Positions 47,214-56,698 of a stretch of 64,000 bases of DNA are shown piece by piece. Location: contig BSYQ01000001.1 in the NCBI GenBank assembly GCA_030272585.1, forward strand, positions 5,704,001 to 5,768,000, in the 5' to 3' direction. The position numbers and the translations under genes are program-made. The first letter of the stretch is position 1; every line of letters begins with the position of its first letter. Source of the stretch: Bryopsis sp. KO-2023 (taxonomy: Eukaryota; Chlorophyta; Ulvophyceae; Bryopsidales; Bryopsidaceae). The notes below the pieces were generated by a model. It did not search any database. It saw only the letters and a program-made list of their open reading frames with translations, and was not told the DNA's origin.

Positions 47214-47769
47214 GTCTTCAACGTCAGTTGAAAAGTTTATGCGGCAGTTGGGCACAGGGCGGGTAGTTTCGTGGTTGTGGAGGTACTTGGCTTACCTGTA
47301 CTCGTTTGAGTGGTCAGGATTTGATTTGCGTATTCGGTGGTTCTGGTGCTGCCAGGGTGGCAGTCAGACATTTAGTTTGTGCGGTTCTGATTGCAGCATT
47401 ACAATGCACAGCACAGCACCGCTGTACGACTGTAGTGCTGCACAGCAAGGATATAAGCGGGCCATTTGTTTTGCTATTCACTTTTCTGCTCTCCCACCCA
47501 CCCGCCCGGTCTATCGGCTTTTTGAATTACATTAGGAAGTTTGGATAAATGGGTTTTTATGGATTTTATGGGTTTTTGTCGCTCTCTGGCTCCGAAAAGC
47601 CAAACTGGGATATTCTTCTTTGAGAAGGCAAAATGATTCTATCAAAACAATGGCTGTGTTTATTGGGACAATTCTGGTTTTTATTTTAAGATGTTGTATT
47701 TTATTATCTAGTGTTCATGTGTGTCCGTGTTCTTGGGTGGGACTGCCCCAACGATTTTCCGTCATAAAT
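47214..47769 (+). mobile_element. 556-bp A-B terminal remnant of a split-direct-repeat (YR-type) retroelement
   Basis: Sequence starts GTCTTCAACGTCAGTTG (A) and ends CCGTCATAAAT (B). It interrupts LINE-B; the flanks read GGAAATCAT | ATCGACAGG and join in frame with no duplicated bases. Part A (47,214-47,626) matches 63,663-64,000, and part B (47,627-47,769) matches 63,520-63,662, but there they stand in the order B then A. That permutation fits elements with A1...B1-A2-B2 termini, where recombination leaves an A-B remnant. No coding potential of its own. Confidence 0.75.
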
Positions 47770-48535
47770 ATCGACAGGACTCTGCAAAACGGACAGGCGG
47801 CGGTGGGGCGCTTGTTGGCTCGATCCGGGGATCTGGGGCTTCGCGATCCGAAGACGCTTCTGTCTCTGTTTCGCATGTATGTTTTGGGGAAGGTTCAGTA
47901 TGCGGCGCCAGTTTGGTGCTTCTTCTTGACTCAGGCGCACAAGGATGCGTTCAACGGTTTGCAGATTCGTTTTCTGAAGCGGGTGTTGCGGCTTCCCGTG
48001 AGGACGCTTCGCAATGTGGTGTATTTGGAGATGGGTGCTCTGCCGATCCTCTACTACTTCAACAAGAACGCGGTTCGGTTTTGGAATCGTATGATGACTT
48101 TGCCTGTCGACCATCCGGCTCGGCAGTTGATCGTTTGGCTCCAATCGGAAGCCACGGTCTCTCAGCGCTCTTGGTGGGTTTTGTTCAAGGATATGGTGCG
48201 CCGATTTGCTCCTGGATTCGATGGATCTGGAGAAGTGGACCTTGCGTCGTGGACCGCGGCGTATAAGGCGGACATTGTGGCTCGTCTTCGTTCGGGACAT
48301 CCTCGTATTGTTGCGTTTTACAACGTGTTCAAGCCGGTGTTCGGCTACTCGAGGGCGCTGTCTTCTTTCGAGGATGTGGGGCTGCGGACGGTGTGGGTGC
48401 GTTTTCGTGCGCGTTTGCACGGTTTGGCGATCGACGTGGCGGATCTGCTACGGAGGGATGTGCCTTTGCACGAGCGTTTCTGTCCTTATTGTTTGTCGCA
48501 AGGCAACAGGACGGCTGAGAACGAGCGTCATTTCC

Positions 48536-48615
48536 AAGGAAACAAACAAGGATTACAAGTTGCGTAGGGCAAACCGCCCTGTTGCAACGACATACATGAG
48601 TGAATCGTGTCCCAA
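48536..48615 (-). mobile_element. 80-bp LINE-A end insertion (hairpin + tail)
   Basis: Contains only the LINE-A terminal ~55 nt with the 3' hairpin and a short tail, inserted in LINE-B ORF2 next to the CCHC knuckle. Flanked by the 10-bp duplication CGTCATTTCC (48,526-48,535 and 48,616-48,625). Removing it restores the knuckle His codon and frame. Confidence 0.9.
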
Positions 48616-49234
48616 CGTCATTTCCTGTTCTTTTGTCCGTTGTATTCTGGTTTGCGTGTGGGATCGGTTGTGTCTGAATCGGGGTTTTCGTTGCGTCGTT
48701 TGTTCAATTTGCCGGGTCAGTATCGGGTGGCTGTTTACCTTCGTCGGGCGTTGGATTTTCGAGCTCAGTGGCTTGAGGCTCAGCCGTGACGTGGTTTTTG
48801 TTTGTTTGTTTTGTGTTTGTTTGTTTCGTTTTGTTTGTTGGTCGTTTGTGGTGGGCGTTTGACAGTAGTTTTCGCTCTCCTTTTGGTTGTTGCTTGGTGT
48901 TCCGGGTTTCTTTTTCTTGGGAACGTTTTTTGGCAATACTTTCTGATACATTGATTCCTTAGTGATGGGTCTCTCGTTGATTGTACTGGGGTTTTATTGG
49001 AGACTTCATCTTCTGTGGACTTTTGGACATGGCTGAGACATCGTATGTGGTTGCAACAGGGCGGATTGGCCCTTCGCAACATGTAATTTCTGTTTCTGTT
49101 TCTGTTTCGTCATCCCACTCAGGCCGGTTTTCGGAGGGGCTGTGAAACGGTGACTTGGATTTTGCTGGCGTGGGGTCTCATTTTCTGGGCGAAGAAGACT
49201 GGGAACTTGTTGTTTTTGCTGTCGATGGATTTGG

Positions 49235-49255
49235 AAACAAGGAAACAAGGATTAC
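49235..49255 (-). mobile_element. 21-nt LINE tail-only insertion
   Basis: AAACAAGGAAACAAGGATTAC (read as LINE minus strand: GTAAT plus tail) flanked by ATGGATTTGG at 49,225-49,234 and 49,256-49,265, in LINE-A copy 2 ORF2 right at MDLAKAYD. Shifts nothing (21 nt) but adds a stop-free linker and a duplicated segment. Confidence 0.8.
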
Positions 49256-51082
49256 ATGGATTTGGCGAAAGCTTACGACAGTGTGCATCACGATCGCTTG
49301 TGGTTGCACTTGCGACGTATGGGCCTGCATCCGTGGCTGATTGAACTTGTGAGGTACATGTATCAGAACTCCTCGGCGGTGGTTAGGGGGACTCGTGGCT
49401 GTTCGCGCTCGTTTGAGATGCGACGTGGTGTGCGACAAGGCTGCCCTTTCAGTCCTCTGTTGTATACCTGTTACCATGATAACTTTCCTCTTCTCTTGGA
49501 GCGACTGGACTTGGAACGAGTTGTTTTTGACCTGGTGAAGATCGTCGCGATGATCTTTGCGGACGACACTCTGGTGCCTTTGCGTGATGAGGAAGGTGTG
49601 CAGGCGGTGGGTGACTTGACGCTTCGGTTTGAGCAGGACTGGCATATCAAGACAAACCATGAGAAGACGGAGGTGCTTGCGGTGAACCCGGGGTCGCGTA
49701 CTTCGGTTTCGTTTGGTGGACACGATGTGCCGTTGCAGCGCACGCTCAAGTATTTGGGTGTGGTGTTTTACGATGGGCCTGGGGACGTCAACGTGTTTCG
49801 GGAGCATATTTCCAAGGTGTTGTGTGCGGGCAACGTGGCTGTTGGGCGTTTGCGTGCGAGGGCGTTTGAGATCGGTTTGAGGGATCCACGGACTCTGGTG
49901 GCTCTCTTCAAGATGTACGTTTTGGGGAAGGTGCAGTATGCTGCGCCGGTTTGGGTGTTCTTTCTGACTCAGCAGCACAAGCGGGAGCTGAACGATCTGT
50001 TGGTGCGTTACCTAAAATCGGTGCTACGTCTTCCGACGAGGGCGCTGAAGAATTTCGTGTATTTGGAGTGTGGTGTTTTGCCGGTCACGTTTTATTTGTA
50101 CCGGAACGCGTTGAAGTTTTGGAATCGCCTGATGCAATTGCCGGCGACGCATCCCACGCGGGCGATGCTGTTCTGGTTGCGTGGTCAGCCGGATTCTCGG
50201 CGTTCTTGGTGGGTCCAGTTTCGTGATATGGTGAGACGCTTTGTTCCACAGTTCGATGGGTTTGTGGAGGTGGACGTGGCGACCTGGGCGCGTGCCTATA
50301 AGGCAGATATTGTGGGTCAGTTGCGTTCTCGACATCCGCGTATCGTGGCGTATTACAATCGGTTCAAACCGACGTTTTGTTACACGAAGGCGCTGTCTTC
50401 TTTTACGGATTTGGGTTTGCGTACGACTTGGGTGCGTTTTCGGGCTCGTCTTCACGGTTTGGAGATCGATGCTGTGGACTTGAGTGATAGAGACGTGCCT
50501 TTGAACGAGAGGTATTGTCCGTTTTGTTTGGCCGCTGGGGTTTCGACGCCTGAAAACGAGGTGCATTTTCTTTTTGCTTGTCCGCTTTATGTGCGGTTGC
50601 GTGTGAACTCGGTCGTGGAAGAGAGTCGTGGCTCTCTGTTTCGTTTGTTTAATTGTCCGGGGCAGGTTCGTGTGGCTGTTTATATTCGCCGGGCGCTCGC
50701 CTTGCGTAGGGAGTGGTTGGACGCTCGTTCGTAGTGGGCTTGTCGCGACTGGTGGTGTTTGTTTTTCGTTGTTCTGGATGTTTCGTTTGATGGGGAAGTT
50801 GGTGTTCTTTGTTGTTTGCTTTGTTTGTTGGGCGCTCGCTCTGGGTTTCTGAGTTGGAAGCGACCGATTCTTGTGTTTGGTTTTATGTTTTGACGTTTGG
50901 GCTCTTTCTTGAGTTTCGATTGGGGATTTCTGGTTTCAGCGACGTTGGAACTTTTTTGTTTTAGGAGATTTTGTTCATTTAGGAGTTGATTACACTCAGA
51001 GGCTTTTGCCTTGCTTCGAACGTTGGGACACAATTCACTCATGTATGTCGTTGCAACAGGGCGGTTTGCCCTACGCAACTTG

Positions 51083-52370
51083 GATACAAGGATACAAGGA
51101 TTACAAGTTGCGTAGGGCAAACCGCCCTGTTGCAACGACATACATGAGTGAATCGTGTCCCAACGTTCGAAGCAAGGCAAAAGCCTCTGAATGTAATCAA
51201 CTCCTAAATGAACAAAATCTCCTAAAACAAAAAAGTTCCAACGTCTCTGAAACCAGAAATCCCCAATCGAAACTCAAGAAAGAGCCCAAACGTCAAAACA
51301 TAAAACCAAACACAAGAATCGGTCGCTTCCAACTCAGAAACCCGGAGCGAGCGCCCAACAAACAAAGCAAACAACGAAGAACACCAACTTCCCCATCAAA
51401 CGAAACATCCAGAACAACGAAAAACAAACACCACCAGTCGCTACAAGCCCACTACGAACGAGCGTCCAACCACTCCCTACGCAAGGCGAGCGCCCGGCGA
51501 ATATAAACAGCCACACGAACCTGCCCCGGACAATTAAACAAACGAAATAGAGAGCCACGACTCTCTTCCACGACCGAGTTCACACGCAACCGCACATAAA
51601 GCGGACAAGCAAAAAGAAAATGCACCTCGTTTTCAGGCGTCGAAACCCCAGCGGCCAAACAAAACGGACAATACCTCTCGTTCAAAGGCACGTCTCTATC
51701 ACTCAAGTCCACAGCATCGATCTCCAAACCGTGAAGACGAGCCCGAAAACGCACCCAAGTCGTACGCAAACCCAAATCCGTAAAAGAAGACAACGCGTTC
51801 GTGTAACAAAACGTCGGTTTGAACCGATTATAATACGCCACGATACGCGGATGTCGGGAACGCAATTGACCCACAATATCTGCCTTATAGGCACGCGCCC
51901 AGGTCAGAAACAGAAACAGAATTACAAGTTGCGTAGGGCAAACCGCCCTGTTGCAACGACATACATGAGTGAATCGTGTCCCAACGTTCGAAGCAAGGCA
52001 AAAGCCTCTGAATGTAATCAACTCCTAAATGAACAAAATCTCCTAAAACAAAAAAGTTCCAACGTCTCTGAAACCAGAAATCCCCAATCGAAACTCAAGA
52101 AAGAGCCCAAACGTCAAAACATAAAACCAAACACAAGAATCGGTCGCTTCGCCAGGTCGCCACGTCCACCTCCACAAACCCATCGAACTGTGGAACAAAG
52201 CGTCTCACCATATCACGAAACTGAACCCACCAAGAACGCCGAGAATCCGGCTGACCACGCAACCAGAACAGCATCGCCCGCGTGGGATGCGTCGCCGGCA
52301 ATTGCATCAGGCGATTCCAAAACTTCAACGCGTTCCGGTACAAATAAAACGTGACCGGCAAAACACCACA
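51083..52370 (-). mobile_element. LINE-A copy 4, inserted in the 3' end of copy 2
   Basis: Opposite orientation to copy 2, giving a 3'-to-3' junction of two hairpins at about 51,050-51,150. Flanking duplication CAACTTG (51,076-51,082, 52,371-52,377). Tail (GATACAAG)n on the plus strand, i.e. (CTTGTATC)n. It carries the last third of ORF2 (knuckle CPFC...) in the N-subfamily version (TNALSSFTD) and is split by copy 5. Confidence 0.85.
51906..52151 (-). mobile_element. LINE-A copy 5, 246 bp, inserted in copy 4
   Basis: Only 3' UTR, hairpin and (TTTCTG)n tail. Flanked by CCAGGTC (51,899-51,905, 52,152-52,158). Copy 4 sequence is continuous across the two flanks once one repeat is removed. Confidence 0.85.
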
Positions 52371-52417
52371 CAACTTGTAATTCTGTTTCTGTTTCTGTTA
52401 CTGTTGTGACGTCCTTG

Positions 52418-52955
52418 TCGACGAAACAGAAACAGAATTACAAGTTTCGTAGGGCAAACCGCCCTGTTGCAACGACATACATGAGTGAATCGTGTCCCAA
52501 CGTTCCAAGCGAGGTCAAAGCCTCTGAATGTAATCAACGTCCAAATACAGAAAAATCTCCTAAAATAAAAAAGATCTCCAACGTCTCAGAAACCAGAGAC
52601 GACTTCCCTTATCGAGTTCGATTGGGTCTTGTGGGGTCACACGCTCACAGTTCGCACACAGTTCGCACACAGAGTAGCCAAACAAGAACAGTTACAAACG
52701 TCCCCTCACTTCACTCCTTTTAAAGTTCGATAACCCGAGGTTTTTCCGAGTTCTGACCCACTGACTCACTCCCCATTCACTTTCCACTGATACAACAACT
52801 CCTGCAAACCCAGTTGTCTCTAGAGCTTGAACCTGTACTCCTCGACAGCCCTTCTCTCTCTTTCGCTTGCTCTGAGCGTCGACCTTTTTGTTCTGACCAG
52901 TGGCGGCGGCAGTAGTGGTGGTTACCTCGAGTGTATACAGTCATATGTCTGTCAG
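52418..52955 (-). mobile_element. SINE-like element, copy B (538 bp)
   Basis: Flanked by the 9-bp duplication ACGTCCTTG (52,409-52,417, 52,956-52,964). On the minus strand: a 5' part with a B-box-like word (GGTTCAAGCTC, near 52,830) and a weak A-box-like TGGTCAGAAC upstream; a central body shared with copy A; and a last ~130 nt that is the LINE-A 3' end (hairpin, CTTGTAATT, CTGTTTC tail). No ORF. Its structure fits a Pol III SINE mobilised by LINE-A through the shared 3' end. Confidence 0.7.
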
Positions 52956-52973
52956 ACGTCCTTGACGTCTCAG

Positions 52974-53528
52974 GGCTCTCCGTTTCGTTTGTTTAATTGT
53001 CCGGGGCAGGTTCGTGGGGCTGTTTATATTCGCCGGGCGCTCGCCTTGCGTAGGGAGTGGTTGGACGCTCGTTCGTAGTGGGCTTGTAGCGACCGGTGGT
53101 GTTTGTTTTTCGTTGTTCTGGATGTTTGGTTTGATGGGGACGTTGGTGTGTGTGTGTGTGTTTTGTTGTTTGCTCTGTTTGTCGGGCGCTCGCTCTGGTT
53201 TTCTGAGCTGGAAGCGACCGATTCTTGTGTTTGCTTTATTGTTTCGATGTTTGGGCTCTTTCTCGAGTTTCGATTGGGGATCTCTGGTTTCCGAGACGTT
53301 GGGATCCTTTTTGTTTTAGGAGATTTTGTTCATTTAGGAGTTGATTACATTCAGAGGCTTTTGCCTTGCTTCGAACGTTGGGACACGAAACAGAAACAGA
53401 AACAGAAACAGAAATTACATGTTGCGAAGGGCCAATCCGCCCTGTTGCAACCACATACAACACGATTCACTCATGTATGTCGTTGCAACAGGGCGGTCTG
53501 CCCTACGCAACTTGTAATCCTTGTTTCC
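52974..53528 (+). mobile_element. LINE-A copy 6, truncated and diverged
   Basis: Last ~105 bp of ORF2 (SPFRLFNCPGQVRGAVYIRR ... LDARS) and the 3' UTR, with more differences than other copies and a (GT)n expansion near 53,148-53,161. Interrupted by a 72-bp LINE-B end (53,388-53,459). Ends with hairpin and (CCTTGTTT) tail joined to an A' repeat fragment. Confidence 0.75.
53388..53459 (-). mobile_element. 72-bp LINE-B end insertion (hairpin + tail)
   Basis: Minus strand: GTTGCAACAGGGCGGATTGG, CCCTTCGCAACATGTAATTT and the (CTGTTT) tail, i.e. only the LINE-B 3' hairpin and tail. Flanked by ACACG (53,383-53,387, 53,460-53,464). Confidence 0.85.
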
Positions 53529-53581
53529 TTTCCTTGCCCAGAGCCCAACTGCCGCATAAACTTATCAACTACGTTGATGCC
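53529..53581 (-). mobile_element. A'-repeat fragment of YR-type retroelement, second copy
   Basis: Same 53 bp as 35,981-36,033 (GGCATCAACGTAGTTGAT...), and also joined to a LINE-A (CCTTGTTT) tail at the same base. Here it directly follows the B2 end (...CATAAAT) of the element on its other side. Confidence 0.6.
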
Positions 53582-54000
53582 ATTTATGACGGAAAATCGT
53601 TGGGGCAGTCCCACCCAAGAACACGGACACACATGAACACTAGATAATAAAAATACAGCATCTTAAAATAAAAACCAGAATTGTCCCAATAAACACAGCC
53701 ATTGTTTTGATAGAATCATTTTGCCTTCTCAAAGAAGAATATCCCAGTTTGGCTTTTCGGAGCCAGAGAGCGACAAAAACCCATAAAATCCATAAAAACC
53801 CATTTATCCAAACTTCCTAATGTAATTCAAAAAGCCGATAGACCGGGCGGGTGGGTGGGAGAGCAGAAAAGTGAATAGCAAAACAAATGGCCCGCTTATA
53901 TCCTTGCTGTGCAGCACTACAGTCGTACAGCGGTGCTGTGCTGTGCATTGTAATGCTGCAATCAGAACCGCACAAACTAAATGTCTGACTGCCACCCTGG

Positions 54001-54779
54001 CGTTCCCGACATCCGCGTATCGTGGCGTATTATAATCGGTTCAAACCGACGTTTTGTTACACGAACGCGTTGTCTTCTTTTACGGATTTGGGTTTGCGTA
54101 CGACTTGGGTGCGTTTTCGGGCTCGTCTTCACGGTTTGGAGATCGATGCTGTGGACTTGAGTGATAGAGACGTGCCTTTGAACGAGAGGTATTGTCCGTT
54201 TTGTTTGGCCGCTGGGGTTTCGACGCCTGAAAACGAGGTGCATTTTCTTTTTGCTTGTCCGCTTTATGTGCGGTTGCGTGTGAACTCGGTCGTGGAAGAG
54301 AGTCGTGGCTCTCTATTTCGTTTGTTTAATTGTCCGGGGCAGGTTCGTGTGGCTGTTTATATTCGCCGGGCGCTCGCCTTGCGTAGGGAGTGGTTGGACG
54401 CTCGTTCGTAGTGGGCTTGTAGCGACTGGTGGTGTTTGTTTTTCGTTGTTCTGGATGTTTCGTTTGATGGGGAAGTTGGTGTTCTTCGTTGTTTGCTTTG
54501 TTTGTTGGGCGCTCGCTCCGGGTTTCTGAGTTGGAAGCGACCGATTCTTGTGTTTGGTTTTATGTTTTGACGTTTGGGCTCTTTCTTGAGTTTCGATTGG
54601 GGATTTCTGGTTTCAGAGACGTTGGAACTTTTTTGTTTTAGGAGATTTTGTTCATTTAGGAGTTGATTACATTCAGAGGCTTTTGCCTTGCTTCGAACGT
54701 TGGGACACGATTCACTCATGTATGTCGTTGCAACAGGGCGGTTTGCCCTACGCAACTTGTAATCCTTGTATCCTTGTAT
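54001..54779 (+). mobile_element. LINE-A copy 7, inserted in the A2 repeat
   Basis: 779 bp, 5'-truncated; duplication CCACCCTGG (53,992-54,000, 54,780-54,788). ORF2 C-terminus (N-subfamily, knuckle CPFC...), stop at about 54,411, 3' UTR, hairpin, tail (ATCCTTGT)n. The flanks join into the A repeat as seen intact at 47,365-47,385. Confidence 0.9.
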
Positions 54780-56417
54780 CCACCCTGGCAGCACCAGAAC
54801 CACCGAATACGCAAATCAAATCCTGACCACTCAAACGAGTACAGGTAAGCCAAGTACCTCCACAACCACGAAACTACCCGCCCTGTGCCCAACTGCCGCA
54901 TAAACTTTTCAACTGACGTTGAAGACATTTATGACGGAAAATCGTTGGGGCAGTCCCACCCAAGAACACGGACACACATGAACACTCGATAATAAAATAC
55001 AACATCTTAAAATAAAAACCAGAATTGTGCCAATAAACACAGCCTTTGTTTTGATAGAATCATTTTGCCCCATAACCATCGATGCGCGTGATGGGGGCAG
55101 GGAGTCCTCGCTCACCAGCACAGCGGAAGATGCCTTCGATCCCGCGAACAAGCGGGGGCCCAAGGGGTCTGCAGGCGCCGTCAAGTCCACGTTCGGTTAA
55201 GCCACCTGGAAGAACCCGCTCCAATGAACCCGAACGTGGACCCTCTACCTGGGATGTCCGTATTGACTGCTGCTGTAGCCCCTCCCTCAGAGCTGGTAGC
55301 TCATCCAATCGCCAGAGGCATAATTCTAGAAAACGTGGGCCACGAGAGCCTCATTGCTTTCCCGCACATGGCCTCCTTGTTTTATTGTTTCCTCCTATTA
55401 CCAAGAATGCCTCGCCGGGCAAATGCCATCGATAGCAGAAACATTAAAATGCACAACAACACGTCGTGCCACACCTCGATAGTGGTATCATCGGTCAGAG
55501 CTGCCAAATACCTCCAGTATGGCTGCCGGGAACGCGTGGAGTCCATCCTCCGTTGCAGTTGCATGTTCACCCGGTCAGCAGCCCATTGACCATCGACGTG
55601 ATTATCAGCAAGTTGTACCCAAAAGAGCCACATCAGGCTCGATATCGAATAAAATGTGGAGGTGGCGCTGCTGGACTTCAGAGTGCCACTGGACTTGAAC
55701 GTATCAGCAGAAACCAGCACCGCCCCTCCTGTTCCTGAGCGTCGGAATGCTCCAAAGTCTTCCCCACGATACGGAACCAAAATTTTTGCCTCTTTCTTCT
55801 CGTTAAGAGGACTTTGCCACACTGTTGGAACGGGATCCCCAGTTGTTTCCTCGTGCCCAAACGTGCAAAACTGTTCCATTGTTTCCAACCACTGCGAAAG
55901 CAAAATCACCTGTCGCTCCAGATCGATGTCGATGATTTTGTCGCACCAATAAACCAAAAAACCAACAGGTTACCATCCTGGCAAACCCGTCTTGAAAACG
56001 CTCCAGCGCCAATAGCTCGCGCCTGGAGGTGTTTGCCCTCCGAATCTCCCGGGCAGGATCGTCGCCGCATTGGGATTCAGAACTGTGATCAGAGTTGCCT
56101 CAGCCATCAGGTCTTGATGCCACCATCGGTCCAACCAACGTGGCACCAACAGCAGGCATGGGAGGGAGTGCTCCAGAAGGTGCTTCACTACTTCTGGAAC
56201 GTTCTCGATGGGAGGGAACACCCAGTTCCTCTCCGCCCTCCACAGGTCCAAGCTCTGATTCATGCAATTCGTCCCCTCCGTCCCTGGCTCGCGATCCAGA
56301 CTGTTGAATCTCCCAAGCTGTCGTGTACCCAACGAGGCAAAGCGGTCAATCGTCAGATGAAACCGCTCCTGCAGCTTCTCGAAGATCTTCGGGTTCAACC
56401 TGTACTCTTGCTTCTTC

Positions 56418-56436
56418 TGTTTCTGTTTCTGTTTCT
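56418..56436. repeat. (CTGTTT)n tract inside the RNase H frame
   Basis: Three CTGTTT units in the YR element's frame give a KQKQKQ stretch after DALSRLSE. The word equals the LINE tail unit, so it may be another tail-only insertion; no clear duplication, so this stays open. Confidence 0.5.
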
Positions 56437-56698
56437 CCGAAAGCCGCGACAGCGCATCGGGGTACACGTTCTGAGCGCTGGGAATCCACTCCACTTGGAA
56501 CTCAATGTTCATGGCTTCCAATAGCCAATAGAGCCGCTTGTACTCCTGGAACAACGGACTTGAACGCGAACATTGACTCCGTAATATGGCAGCAATCACC
56601 TGACTGTCGGTGATGCACTTCAAACGTCGATCCCTGATCTTGTCTTTGAAGGCCTTGACTGCCAAACCCACTGCTTGCAGCTCTCGTAGGTTTATATG

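Larger units (their letters stand above)
44806..49105 (+). mobile_element. LINE-B, second L1-like family, split by three insertions
   Basis: Pieces: 44,806-45,225, 46,989-47,213, 47,770-48,535 and 48,626-49,105; flanking duplication TTCGTC (44,800-44,805, 49,106-49,111). 5'-truncated, starting inside the RT (RRGCETTTWILVTWG). Motifs: DLEKAYDSVSHSRLWL, GVRQGCPFSPLLF, FADDTLVP, KYLGVFFKDGPGN, knuckle CPYC...H...C, then a stop near 48,789. Similar in layout to LINE-A but clearly diverged in DNA. The 3' end has the same hairpin (AGGGC/GCCCT inner stem), CATGTAATT and a (TCTGTT)n tail. Joining the pieces at the target repeats leaves one continuous frame. Confidence 0.85.
43928..52399 (+). mobile_element. 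LINE-A copy 2, split by nested insertions
   Basis: Pieces: 43,928-44,805, 49,112-51,082 and 52,378-52,399. It is 5'-truncated in ORF2 (starts TCAGCAGCGATTGG, just after the endonuclease) and flanked by the 8-bp duplication ACTGTTGT (43,920-43,927 and 52,400-52,407). ORF2 RT motifs MDLAKAYDSVHH and FADDTL are in the second piece, stop at about 50,734. Its tail is (TCTGTT)n. Into it went LINE-B (44,806-49,105), a 21-nt LINE tail (49,235-49,255) and LINE-A copy 4 (51,083-52,370). Confidence 0.85.
53582..56698 (-). mobile_element. YR-type (PAT/Ngaro-like) retroelement, 3' part, minus strand
   Basis: On the minus strand: RNase H-like domain (about 56,695-56,450), a second domain and undefined region (56,400-55,070), then B1 (55,069-54,927), A2 (54,926-54,780, continuing 54,000-53,726 after removal of LINE copy 7) and B2 (53,725-53,582). 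RNase H signatures: LRELQAVGLAV, CITDSQVIAAIL, QNVYPDALSRL. Next comes DRFASLGTRQLGRFNS and WVFPPIENVPEVVKHLLEHS, ending in PRWLDRWWHQDLM, a block I know from DIRS-like and related RT-RNase H polyproteins. No tyrosine recombinase could be recognised in the 900 bp before B1, so it may be degenerate or deleted. The 5' side is cut by a LINE at 56,699. Confidence 0.65.

Noticed and set aside
47214-47769. Solo LTR of a Ty1/Ty3-type element
   Set aside because: No target duplication, no TG...CA ends, and the two halves occur in swapped order next to the internal region at 54.9 and 63.5 kb.
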